Positions 1 through 7,845 of a stretch of 15,015 nucleotides of DNA are shown here, piece after piece (the stretch's first letter is position 1; each line of letters opens with the position of its first letter). The notes under the pieces are model-generated. The model did not search any database and was not told where the DNA came from. It saw nothing but the letters and a program-made list of their open reading frames with translations. Location of the stretch: assembly GCA_031276985.1 (NCBI GenBank), contig JAISMA010000077.1:1-15015 (forward strand). The letters run 5' to 3'. Origin of the DNA: Helicobacteraceae bacterium (GTDB taxonomy: Bacteria; Campylobacterota; Campylobacteria; Campylobacterales; SZUA-545). A program made the translations under genes and the position numbers.

Positions 1-1283
1 TAAACCGCGCCTAAAACAATCGAAGTTCCCGCTAAAAGCGCCATAATCGGATTAGCGCGAAAATATCCAAGCAACGACAAAAATTCGCCCACAAAACCCA
101 TTGTTAGCGGCAATCCCGCCGAAGCCATAGCCATAAACATAAAAATCGCCGAATAGATCGGCATAACCGAAGCGATCCCGCCAAATTCGCTCATTAGTTT
201 CGTATGGCGGCGATCGTAGATTACGCCCACAAGCATAAATAACGCGCCGCTAATAATGCCGTGGCTAAGCATAAAAAACACCGAGCCGCCGATCCCTTCC
301 GCGTTTAGCGCGAACGTACCTAAAACGATCACGCCCATATGACTAATCGAGCTATAGGCGATGATTTGTTTTATATCTTTTTGCGCGAAAGCGACCATTG
401 CGGCGTATATAACCATAACGATTCCAAGCGCGCCCATAAACGGCGCAAAATAAACGCTGGCATCCGGAAAAAGCGGTAGGCTAAAACGCACGAAACCGTA
501 CGTTCCCATTTTTAACAAAACCGCCGCAAGCAAGACGGAGCCGATCGTTGGCGCCTGCCCGTGAGCGTACGGAAGCCACGTATGAAACGGAAACATAGGC
601 GCTTTCACGGCAAAGCCGATTCCCATTGCGACAAATAGCCAAAGTTGCGGCGAATAAGCTACCTGATACCTATGCCACGCGATAATGTCGAAAGTCGCGT
701 ATCCCATATCCTGATAAAACAGCCACGCGAAGTAAAGTATTCCAAGCAGCAGCAATAGCGAACCGCTAAATGTATAGATGAAAAACTTCACCGCCGCATA
801 TATTCTGTTGCCGCTGCCCCACGCGCCGATAATGTATAGCATTGGCACGAGCGAAAACTCCCAAAAAAAGTAAAAAAGTATCGCGTCCAGCGCGGCGAAC
901 ACGCCGATCATCGTCATCTCAAGCAACAGGATCGAAGCGATAAGATTTTTCAGCCGCTCCACGTTTCCAAGCGCGATCAGAGCGATCAGCGTGATAAAAG
1001 CGCTAAGGACGATTAAAAACAGCGAAAATCCGTCAATGCCGACCTTATAACTAATGCCTAGCGATTCTATAACGGGCGTAGCGTAAACAAACTGCATACC
1101 CAAATTATCGACCGTGAATTTTTGGTCGTAATCGAACAGATACCAAAGATAAAGCGACAGCGCAAACTCAATCGCGGCAATCGCCAATCCGTAAACTCTA
1201 GCGCGATCTTTAGGGATCGCAAAACAAACGATCGCGCCTAGCAGCGGAAAAAATACTAAAATCGATAATAAATAAGAGGACAT
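1..1283 (-). CDS. nuoM: NuoM, complex I proton-pumping membrane subunit (C-terminus cut by window edge)
   Basis: One of the three antiporter-like proton channels in the membrane arm of complex I. My own translation starts at the ATG at 1283 with MSSYLLSILVFF, and 427 codons are visible before the left edge. Probably some 80 to 100 residues are missing, judging by E. coli NuoM. The protein is hydrophobic throughout. Family residues visible: Glu142 in FFWEFSLVP, Lys227 in KAPMFPFHTWLP, Lys258 in AVLLKMGTYGF, the QKDIKQIIAYSSISHMG stretch around 301-317, and Glu400 in GFVGEF. These match E. coli NuoM E144, K234, K265 and E407. AAGGAG sits 4 bases before the ATG, and the ATG shares one base with the nuoL stop (TAATG). 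The reading frame is open with no defect. Identity is very secure. Confidence 0.97.
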   Translation of the reverse strand, partial: MSSYLLSILVFFPLLGAIVCFAIPKDRARVYGLAIAAIEFALSLYLWYLFDYDQKFTVDNLGMQFVYATPVIESLGISYKVGIDGFSLFLIVLSAFITLIALIALGNVERLKNLIASILLLEMTMIGVFAALDAILFYFFWEFSLVPMLYIIGAWGSGNRIYAAVKFFIYTFSGSLLLLLGILYFAWLFYQDMGYATFDIIAWHRYQVAYSPQLWLFVAMGIGFAVKAPMFPFHTWLPYAHGQAPTIGSVLLAAVLLKMGTYGFVRFSLPLFPDASVYFAPFMGALGIVMVIYAAMVAFAQKDIKQIIAYSSISHMGVIVLGTFALNAEGIGGSVFFMLSHGIISGALFMLVGVIYDRRHTKLMSEFGGIASVMPIYSAIFMFMAMASAGLPLTMGFVGEFLSLLGYFRANPIMALLAGTSIVLGAV

Positions 1284-3181
1284 TACGCTCCTTTCACAGA
1301 TTGCAAAACGCCGAAATTCGCCGCCGCCAACGCTATAAGCGCGATTGCGAGCAACGCGACAAGCCCAGCCGTCATCAATCTAAGCATATGCGACAGATTG
1401 CCGCTTTGCGTTTTTCTAAGCCGAACGCTCGAAGCCAAAACGATTTTCGCGATCAGATCGACTACGAAATCCACGATCTTTTGATCGATCTTGCGCCATA
1501 GAAAATCGGAAACCGCGATGTACGGCGCGATGATCGTTTTTTTGTACAGCGCGGGGATATACCATTCGCGGCTTAAAAATTTATAAATAAAAGCGTTTTG
1601 CCAATTTGCGCTAAAGCCGCCTTTTGCGTATTTCCAAACGGCAAACGCTATGCTTAAAATAACCAGCGCCATCGTGCCGCCGATAAGCGCGTACTCGATC
1701 GCGTGTTCTATATGCGGCGCGTCGATCTTTAGCGCCGCCGAAACAAGATCTTTATAAAAAGGCTCGAAAAGACCGGCGACGATAGCAAGCAACGCCAAAG
1801 GCGACATAGCGAGTAGCATAAATTTAGGCGCTTCGTGCGGGTGAATATGCAGTTTTTCGTAGTTTGCCTCTTTGCCGAAAAATACGCGCATAACGACGCG
1901 AAAACTATAAAACGCCGTCATAGCCGCCGTGATTAACAGCGTCGCCCAGATAACGTAATGCGCGCTCCCAAACGCGACTTCCAATATCTTGTCTTTGGAG
2001 AAAAATCCCGCGAACGGATAAATGCCCGCAAGCGCGATCGAGGCGATTGTCATCATGATTGCGGTCGGCTTCATCGCCGCGTATAATTTACCCATTTTGC
2101 CAATGTGCAATTCGTCGTGCATGGCGTGCATAACGTTGCCCGCGCCCAAAAACAACAGCGCTTTGAAAAAGGCGTGCGTCGTTAGGTGAAAAAGCGCGAC
2201 CCAATAGTAGCCAAGCCCCGCCGCGACAAACATATAGCCAAGTTGCGAAAGCGTCGAATAGGCGATGATTCGCTTCAGATCGGTCGCCACAAGCGCCATT
2301 GACGCGGCGAAAAACGCCACAAACGCGCCAAGCGAGGCGATAAACGCGCCGATCTCGCCGACCATGCTATAGAGCGGATTGGCGCGCACCAGCAGATAAA
2401 CGCCCGCCGTAACCATTGTCGCCGCGTGAATCAGCGCCGAAACGGGCGTGGGACCTTCCATAGCGTTTGCCAGCCACGTATGCAGAGGAAACTGCGCGGA
2501 TTTGCCCATCGCGCCGATAAAGAGCAAAATCGCGATCCAGACCAAATAGCCGCGTTCCACAAAGCGAAGCGCGGCGAAAACTTCGTCGTAGCGAAGCGAG
2601 CCGACGAGCCAATAGATCAAAAAAATGCCGAGCAACATGCCAAGATCGGCTATTCGGTTCATGATAAACGCTTCGTTTGCCGCCCACGACGCAAACGGCT
2701 TGTGATACCAAAAGCCAATCAGCAGATAGGAGCATAGCCCCACCCCTTCCCAGCCAATAAACAAGCCCAAAAAGTTATCGCTCATCACCAAAACCATCAT
2801 CGAAAAAACGAAGGCGCTTAGATAGCTAAAGAAACGGTTAAAGCTCTTATCATGCGCCATATAGCCGATCGAATAGATATGAACGACGGTTGAAACGATC
2901 GTAACGACGCACATCATCACGACGCTAATCTGATCGGCTACGAAGCCAAATTGCAGATTCAGCCGCCCTGAGACGATCCAGTCAAACAGCGCGACATTGA
3001 CCTTTGCGCCTTCCGTAAAAATAAAGTACAGCAGACTCGACGACGCGGCTAACGACAGAGCCAACAAAGCGGTCGGCACAAGTCCCGCTACGATCTTTTT
3101 TTCTTTCGCGCCAAAAAACAGACCCGCAAAAAGCGAGCCGATTAGCGGCGAAAATAACGCGATTAGCAGTAACGCTTCCAT
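1283..3181 (-). CDS. nuoL: NuoL, distal proton-pumping membrane subunit of complex I
   Basis: The antiporter-like subunit at the far end of the membrane arm, 632 residues, close to the usual length of about 610-630. Visible family residues: Glu145 in FIGWEGVGLCSYLLIGFW, Asp179 in NRIADLG, Lys227 in GAMGKSAQFPLHTWL, His336 and Lys340 in HAFFKALLFLG, and Lys396-Asp397 in GFFSKDKIL. These correspond to the E144, D178, K229 and K399/D400 sites known from E. coli. After about residue 500 comes the region that forms the long lateral helix, followed by a last membrane segment near the C-terminus. The start is supported by AAGGA 5 bases upstream. It lies 8 bases after nuoK and its stop overlaps the nuoM start by one base. 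Nothing is truncated. Identity is very secure. Confidence 0.98.
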   Translation of the reverse strand: MEALLLIALFSPLIGSLFAGLFFGAKEKKIVAGLVPTALLALSLAASSSLLYFIFTEGAKVNVALFDWIVSGRLNLQFGFVADQISVVMMCVVTIVSTVVHIYSIGYMAHDKSFNRFFSYLSAFVFSMMVLVMSDNFLGLFIGWEGVGLCSYLLIGFWYHKPFASWAANEAFIMNRIADLGMLLGIFLIYWLVGSLRYDEVFAALRFVERGYLVWIAILLFIGAMGKSAQFPLHTWLANAMEGPTPVSALIHAATMVTAGVYLLVRANPLYSMVGEIGAFIASLGAFVAFFAASMALVATDLKRIIAYSTLSQLGYMFVAAGLGYYWVALFHLTTHAFFKALLFLGAGNVMHAMHDELHIGKMGKLYAAMKPTAIMMTIASIALAGIYPFAGFFSKDKILEVAFGSAHYVIWATLLITAAMTAFYSFRVVMRVFFGKEANYEKLHIHPHEAPKFMLLAMSPLALLAIVAGLFEPFYKDLVSAALKIDAPHIEHAIEYALIGGTMALVILSIAFAVWKYAKGGFSANWQNAFIYKFLSREWYIPALYKKTIIAPYIAVSDFLWRKIDQKIVDFVVDLIAKIVLASSVRLRKTQSGNLSHMLRLMTAGLVALLAIALIALAAANFGVLQSVKGA

Positions 3182-3189
3182 ATTGATCC

Positions 3190-3492
3190 TTACCCGTTCA
3201 TATTCTTGATAACGTTCAGATCCAAAGTACCTTTGCGCTTATAAAGCAAAATCAACAGCCCCAGCCCCACGGCGACTTCCGCCGCGGCGATCGCTATGAT
3301 GAAAAAGGCGAATATCTGCCCCTCGATCGTTCCCGTATAACGCGAGATCGCGACCAATCCGACATTGACGCTGTTTAGCAAAATCTCGGTGGCAAAAAAG
3401 AGCGTCAGCAGATTTTGGCGGCGCATAACGCCGATAAGCCCGATCGCGAATAAAATCGCGCTTAAAACGATATAGTGGGTTAGCGTGATCAT
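3190..3492 (-). CDS. nuoK: NuoK, small membrane subunit of complex I
   Basis: NuoK (ND4L) couples quinone chemistry to proton movement near the base of the membrane arm. It has 100 residues, exactly the usual size, and three hydrophobic segments. The two membrane glutamates essential in E. coli (E36 and E72) are at the same numbers here: Glu36 in LFFATEILLNSVN and Glu72 in IAIAAAEVAVGLGLL. The ATG overlaps the nuoJ stop in an ATGA arrangement (4 shared bases), which usually means translational coupling. nuoL follows after 8 bases. There are no unusual features and the assignment is firm. Confidence 0.98.
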   Translation of the reverse strand: MITLTHYIVLSAILFAIGLIGVMRRQNLLTLFFATEILLNSVNVGLVAISRYTGTIEGQIFAFFIIAIAAAEVAVGLGLLILLYKRKGTLDLNVIKNMNG

Positions 3493-4016
3493 TTTTTGCG
3501 CTCCTCTTCTTGCGAATATTCCATTTTTTTGCTTGCGAGTACGATCCCCGCGATCATCGCGGTTAATAGCAGTAATCCCGACAGCTCAAACGGCAGAATA
3601 TATGTCGTAAATAGCTCAACGCCGATCGTTTGTATATTGTCGCCCTCGCTTAGCGTCGTCTCGGCGCTTTGCGAGATCGCAAGCGCGGGCGCGGCAACCA
3701 TAGCGACGACGATCGCGGCGCTCGCAAACGCCAGAAACAATATCAGTTTTTGCGATCCGATCGTCTCGTTAAGCGGTTGCGTGGAATCGAAAAACATCAT
3801 ACCGAAAGCGTATAGCGCCATTACCGCGCCCGTATATACCACAATCTGAACGACGCCCATAAAATCCGCATCCAGCATAAAGAAAAACGCGCCGATAAAG
3901 ATCATGCCCGCCGCAAGCGCCGCAAAAGCGTAGATCGCCCGATTTGCCGTTACGACAATCGTAAAACACGCAATCGTTAGCGCCGCGAAAAAATAAAACG
4001 CTATCGCCTCGAACAT
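3489..4016 (-). CDS. nuoJ: NuoJ, membrane subunit of complex I
   Basis: NuoJ (ND6), 175 residues, with five hydrophobic segments expected and visible. The conserved third membrane segment, whose helix-to-pi-bulge change is tied to activity in solved complex I structures, is seen as VVQIVVYTGAVMALYAFGMM at about residues 55-74, including Tyr61. The soluble loop at about residues 110-130 and the charged C-terminus (EYSQEEERKK) fit the family. A strong AGGAGG lies 5 bases before the ATG. The gene starts 8 bases after the nuoI stop and its TGA overlaps the nuoK ATG by 4 bases. The assignment is firm. Confidence 0.97.
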   Translation of the reverse strand: MFEAIAFYFFAALTIACFTIVVTANRAIYAFAALAAGMIFIGAFFFMLDADFMGVVQIVVYTGAVMALYAFGMMFFDSTQPLNETIGSQKLILFLAFASAAIVVAMVAAPALAISQSAETTLSEGDNIQTIGVELFTTYILPFELSGLLLLTAMIAGIVLASKKMEYSQEEERKK

Positions 4017-4024
4017 TTCGCCTC

Positions 4025-4603
4025 CTAATACGCTAACGGCGTTTTTTTCAGAGTGCTATCGGCGTTAGGGCTGATCGCGCCGAAACCCTCGAACTCTTTT
4101 TGCAGTTTAACCGCCTCTTTTTGCGAAAGCATATCGTTTTTGACGGAAAAGTGCGCCCTTTGCTCGCTCGCGTTTTCAAAGCGATCGCCATGCACAATCG
4201 CAAGCTCCGGACAAACCTCCGCGCACAAGCCGCAATAAATGCAGCGCCCGAAGTTGATCGTATAGTCAAAAACCTTTTTGCGTCCGTCCTCGCCTAAACC
4301 CGTATCCATTCTAATACATTTGGCGGGGCAGATTTTTTCGCACAAACCGCAACCGATACAACGCTCCGCGCCGCTTTCAAACAGCCTAAGCAGCTTATGA
4401 ATGGCGCGATAACGTTTGGACAGCGGCAATCTTTCCAGCGGATAAACGGTCGTATGCGTCGGATCTTTTACGAAAACCTTAAACACAATCAACAAGCCCT
4501 TAAGCAGCTCCAAACCCAAACTGCGCCGAACGACCCGCTTGAATTTTTGCCAACCCGTTTGCGGATACGGCGCTAAAGCAATATCAAAATAACCCTGTTT
4601 CAT
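4025..4603 (-). CDS. nuoI: NuoI, two [4Fe-4S] ferredoxin-like subunit of complex I
   Basis: Carries clusters N6a and N6b, which pass electrons from the peripheral arm to N2 in NuoB. It has 192 residues. Two classical CxxCxxCxxxCP motifs are visible: Cys82, 85, 88, 92 (CIGCGLCEKICPAKC) and Cys121, 124, 127, 131 (CIYCGLCAEVCPELA). All eight ligands are present. The N-terminal 50 residues contain an amphipathic stretch (LELLKGLLIVFKVFVKD) of the kind that lies on the membrane. AAGGAG stands 5 bases before the ATG. The gene starts 9 bases after nuoH and ends 8 bases before nuoJ. The assignment is firm. Confidence 0.98.
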   Translation of the reverse strand: MKQGYFDIALAPYPQTGWQKFKRVVRRSLGLELLKGLLIVFKVFVKDPTHTTVYPLERLPLSKRYRAIHKLLRLFESGAERCIGCGLCEKICPAKCIRMDTGLGEDGRKKVFDYTINFGRCIYCGLCAEVCPELAIVHGDRFENASEQRAHFSVKNDMLSQKEAVKLQKEFEGFGAISPNADSTLKKTPLAY

Positions 4604-4612
4604 TGACGCTCC

Positions 4613-5608
4613 TTATAATAAAATAACCGCGGCGGTAATCAAGATATTAACGACGGCAAGCGGCATTAACGCCTTCCAGCACAGCCACATTAGTTGATCG
4701 GGACGGATATGAGGCCACGCGCCGCGAACGAGAATGAAAAAGAAAAAGAAAAACGCGACTTTCAAAAGTAGCGCGATCGCGCCAGGTACGATATAAAAGT
4801 CGTTGTAACCGCCAAGAAAAATCAGCGAAATCAAAAAGCTAATCGTGAACATATTGGCGTACTCGCCGATTGCGAACAAGCCCCAGTGAATGCCCGAATA
4901 CTCCGTCGCGTAACCCACGACCACTTCCGCTTCGTGTTCCATTAAATCAAACGGCGTGCGGTTTGTCTCCGCGAAGCCCGCCATCATAAAGAGCGCGAAG
5001 GCAAGCGGCTGTTTGAAGATCATCCAATCGAGCAAGCCGCCCGCCTGATAGTCGTTTAGCTCTATTAGCGAAAGCGATCCGACCAGCAAAATCGGGCTTA
5101 ACAACGCAAGACCGCTAACCACCTCGTAGCTAATCAACTGAATCGCCGTGCGCGCGCCGCCGATAAGCGAGTATTTATTGACCGAAGCAATCCCGCCAAG
5201 TAGCGGACCGTATAACCCGCTTGCCATTACGCCCAGCACGAAAAGTACGCCAACGTTTATATCCGCGACGATCGGCTTGATCGTATGCCCAAACAGCTCA
5301 AACTGCGGCGCGAACGGAATCGCGCTCATAGCGATAAACGCGGTGGAAGCGGTGATGATCGGCGCGATAAAAAAGATCGGCTTAATAGCGCGGGCAGGGA
5401 CGATGTTTTCTTTCGTAAACATTTTGATCCCGTCCGCCACAATCTGCAACAATCCCAGCGGTCCTACGTGCATAGGACCTTTGCGTCGCTGCATAAACGC
5501 CAGCAACCGCCGCTCGAAATACGTGCCGTATCCCGCCAGCGCCGAAAATACCAGCACGATCAAAATCGCTTTAACTATCGTCGCGATAATTGAAAATAGA
5601 TCGTCCAT
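4613..5608 (-). CDS. nuoH: NuoH, membrane subunit forming the quinone entry chamber of complex I
   Basis: NuoH (ND1) anchors the peripheral arm and forms part of the quinone tunnel and the E-channel. It has 331 residues, the usual length, with about eight hydrophobic segments. Conserved blocks visible: YFERRLLAFMQRRKGP at 30-45, GGARTAIQLISYEVV at 150-164, AETNRTPFDL at 213-222, and the acidic loop EHEAEVVVGYATEYSG at 224-239, which lines the quinone cavity. Phe286 to Phe291 form a run of six phenylalanines encoded by a short DNA repeat (listed separately). AAGGA lies 5 bases before the ATG. The gene starts 2 bases after the second nuoG and ends 9 bases before nuoI. The assignment is firm. 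Confidence 0.98.
   Translation of the reverse strand: MDDLFSIIATIVKAILIVLVFSALAGYGTYFERRLLAFMQRRKGPMHVGPLGLLQIVADGIKMFTKENIVPARAIKPIFFIAPIITASTAFIAMSAIPFAPQFELFGHTIKPIVADINVGVLFVLGVMASGLYGPLLGGIASVNKYSLIGGARTAIQLISYEVVSGLALLSPILLVGSLSLIELNDYQAGGLLDWMIFKQPLAFALFMMAGFAETNRTPFDLMEHEAEVVVGYATEYSGIHWGLFAIGEYANMFTISFLISLIFLGGYNDFYIVPGAIALLLKVAFFFFFFILVRGAWPHIRPDQLMWLCWKALMPLAVVNILITAAVILL
4736..4753. repeat. Three perfect tandem copies of a 6-base unit inside nuoH
   Basis: On the + strand the unit GAAAAA occurs three times in direct succession. In the sense direction this gives TTTTTC three times and encodes the six-Phe run at residues 286-291 of NuoH, in a membrane segment. The unit is a multiple of three, so gain or loss of one copy would change the protein by two Phe without a frameshift. 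It is short and may simply reflect Phe codon use. Confidence 0.6.
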
Positions 5609-5610
5609 CG

Positions 5611-7845
5611 TTATCCTTTTGCGATACTCGCCGATTTGAAGCGCCAGCCGTTAAACGCGCCCGCGCCGTCCGCTATAAAGGCAAATTCGCCTTGAATATA
5701 TTTGTCTTGCTCGACTTCAATCTCCAAACGAACGCCGTCGATCGTAACCTTCGCCTTCTTGCCGCTTTTTAACCCAAAGCGCTCCAAAAACGCCGCGCTC
5801 GCCAATAGTTTATCGGCGCGACGCTCGTCGATCGCGCGCGCGAGATAGACGATTGCGCCTTTTATCGGCGCGACTTTCACGGGCGCTTCAAGCGCGTCGG
5901 TCGATTTAACTTCCTTTGATTCAAGCAGAAAACCGCGCCGCTCCTCGCCGTTTGCGCCAAACTCGTTTTCTAGCGAATCAAACGACGCGCCAAGCTGGGC
6001 AGTCAAATCCGCCGTTCTTTCTATCGCCTCGTCGTCTGGCGCAATCGCGTTGTACAGATGAGCCAGCGCGTAGCCGTCGTAACCTAGCGCGGGATAGATC
6101 GGCGCGACGCGCCTGTCGATATTTACGATCGTGCCTTCTTGCTGCAACAAAGAGGGCATATCCAGCGCGTTTTCGCCCGTCGCGCCGCTCGCGCTCAAAA
6201 CAAAGTCGCCTTCTGCGTTGTAGCCAATCGCGTAACCTTCCGCGCTTTCGTCGAGATCGGCGTTAAGCGCGGCGCTTAGATCGGAGGTAAATCGCGGAAC
6301 GAGTAGAACCTTGAAAGGCGAGTATTTTTCCAGCGCTCCTAGCATTCGCGCCAGATTTTCCCAGCGCGGGTGATCAAACAGATCGCCGCCGCCGATCAGC
6401 GTCCAGCCGCTTTTGTTTTCGGCTAGTTTGTCGATCTGCTCTAGTTCCGCTTCGCTAAATACAAATCCGTCAATCGCGGCTTTTAGCTTTTTTGGCAGGC
6501 GATCGGCAAAGCGGTTTAATATCTTGGCTAAAACCGCCTCCTCTTCGCCGATCTCGCTACGCATAACCAGCATATTTTTGTGCATCGTATCGACGATCGT
6601 ATCGCCAATCGGATGAAAGTCGATCGCCGCGCCTTTTTTGACGACAAGCGCGTTGTTGATCGCGGCGCGAAGTTGCGGACTGTCGTTTGAAAGGCGCGCG
6701 CCGATCGAGACGATAAAATCGCCAATCGTAGCCGTTGATCCGTCGTAAAGCGTTTTTCCGCGAGAGGCGCTAAACGCCTTGATAAATCGTGAAAGCGCGT
6801 ACGCCGAATCGTTGATTAGCTTCAGCCCCAAACGTTTTTTTAGTCTGTTTAGGATTAAAATCTCCTCGTTGGTGATCGCGGAACTAAAGCGGATCGCTTT
6901 CGCCTTTTTCAGCGCCGAAACCGCCCGCTCAAACGCCGCCGCGTCTTTTTTGACGTTTCTGGCGCGCGCGTCGAAGCCAAAGCGTCCCGCGCCGCATAAG
7001 CTCTGGAAATGAAAGTCGTTTGTAACGCGGTAGATCGTCTCGCTTGGATCGTCTATGCCGCCTTGTTTGACTTCGTAGATCAGATGACACGCGCTAGGAC
7101 AGCAAACGCACGACGACGGTACGCGCTTTAGCTCCCAAGCGTTGCTTTTGTACTGAAAATCGCTTGTCGTCATTGCGCCCGTCGGACAGACCGCCGCGCA
7201 TTCGCCGCACTCCGTGCAATTATCGCCTTTTGGCGATTTGGCGATTAGCGATTTGTTCATTCTGTTCCAAATCGTATAAGCGTCTTTGGACATGGATTCT
7301 TTGTATTTTTCGTCGATTGCGTCGCCTCCGCGCGGAGTAGTCGCCAAAGCCGCCACGCCAACCATATCTTTGCAGACGGTAACGCACCTCTCGCACGCTA
7401 TGCAAAGCGCGGGATCGTAACGCAAGCGTCCCCAATCGAGCGGCTTTTTGTCCGTGTCTTTGATCGCGTAGCGTTGCGATCCAACCTCTTGAAACAGCGC
7501 GTTGTCCTGCAATTCGCACTCGCCCGATTTGTCGCACACGCCGCATTGAAGCGGGTGATTGATTGCGTAAACTTCCATAATGGCGCGGCGATCGGCTTTT
7601 AGATCGTCGCCGTTTGTCTTGACGACCATGCCCTCTTTGACTTTCGCGTTGCACGAATAGGCGCGTTTGCCGTCGGCGTCGACCATGCAAAGCCTACACG
7701 CCAGCGTCGGCGAACAGCGCGTCAAGCAGCAGATCGCGGGAATGTATATATTGTTTGCGCGCGCGGCGGCGAGAATCGTCTCGCCCTCTTTTGCGCGTAC
7801 CGTCCGATCGTCGATCGTCAGCGTTACAACCGATTCATCCGCCAT
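5611..7845 (-). CDS. nuoG: NuoG paralogue 2, iron-sulfur subunit of complex I
   Basis: The second of two tandem NuoG-type subunits, 744 residues. Iron-sulfur motifs in order: [2Fe-2S] N1b ligands among Cys39/40, Cys50, Cys53 and Cys65; the His-Cys site N5 at His97, Cys101, Cys104, Cys110 (HPLQCGVCDKSGECELQ); two ferredoxin-like sets at Cys148, 151, 154, 158 and Cys210, 213, 216, 220; and an N7-type CxxCxxxC at Cys246, 249, 253 with Cys284. About 25 more residues lie between the two ferredoxin-like sets than in the first NuoG. The rest resembles the molybdopterin-oxidoreductase fold of NuoG, which binds no molybdenum in complex I, and ends in a short beta-rich domain. AAGGA lies 8 bases before the ATG. 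It overlaps the first nuoG by 11 bases. The family is certain. Which paralogue holds the standard NuoG place is not. Confidence 0.95.
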   Translation of the reverse strand: MADESVVTLTIDDRTVRAKEGETILAAARANNIYIPAICCLTRCSPTLACRLCMVDADGKRAYSCNAKVKEGMVVKTNGDDLKADRRAIMEVYAINHPLQCGVCDKSGECELQDNALFQEVGSQRYAIKDTDKKPLDWGRLRYDPALCIACERCVTVCKDMVGVAALATTPRGGDAIDEKYKESMSKDAYTIWNRMNKSLIAKSPKGDNCTECGECAAVCPTGAMTTSDFQYKSNAWELKRVPSSCVCCPSACHLIYEVKQGGIDDPSETIYRVTNDFHFQSLCGAGRFGFDARARNVKKDAAAFERAVSALKKAKAIRFSSAITNEEILILNRLKKRLGLKLINDSAYALSRFIKAFSASRGKTLYDGSTATIGDFIVSIGARLSNDSPQLRAAINNALVVKKGAAIDFHPIGDTIVDTMHKNMLVMRSEIGEEEAVLAKILNRFADRLPKKLKAAIDGFVFSEAELEQIDKLAENKSGWTLIGGGDLFDHPRWENLARMLGALEKYSPFKVLLVPRFTSDLSAALNADLDESAEGYAIGYNAEGDFVLSASGATGENALDMPSLLQQEGTIVNIDRRVAPIYPALGYDGYALAHLYNAIAPDDEAIERTADLTAQLGASFDSLENEFGANGEERRGFLLESKEVKSTDALEAPVKVAPIKGAIVYLARAIDERRADKLLASAAFLERFGLKSGKKAKVTIDGVRLEIEVEQDKYIQGEFAFIADGAGAFNGWRFKSASIAKG
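7505..7560. repeat. 56-base segment nearly identical to part of the other nuoG (copy in nuoG2)
   Basis: Matches 9540-9595 at 54 of 56 positions, in direct orientation and 2035 bases apart. The last 35 bases (7526-7560) are identical. The segment encodes the N5 His-Cys motif and what follows it. One difference is silent and the other changes Glu to Asp. The flanking sequence of the two genes diverges strongly. Confidence 0.85.

Noticed and set aside
5148..5639. Open frame of 163 codons on the + strand opposite nuoH
   Set aside because: It is antisense to a certain gene, has no recognisable domain and has odd composition. It is best explained by codon bias of the minus-strand gene.
7220..7690. 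156-codon frame on the minus strand inside nuoG2
   Set aside because: It is an out-of-frame shadow of nuoG2 with an extreme Arg content and no recognisable fold.
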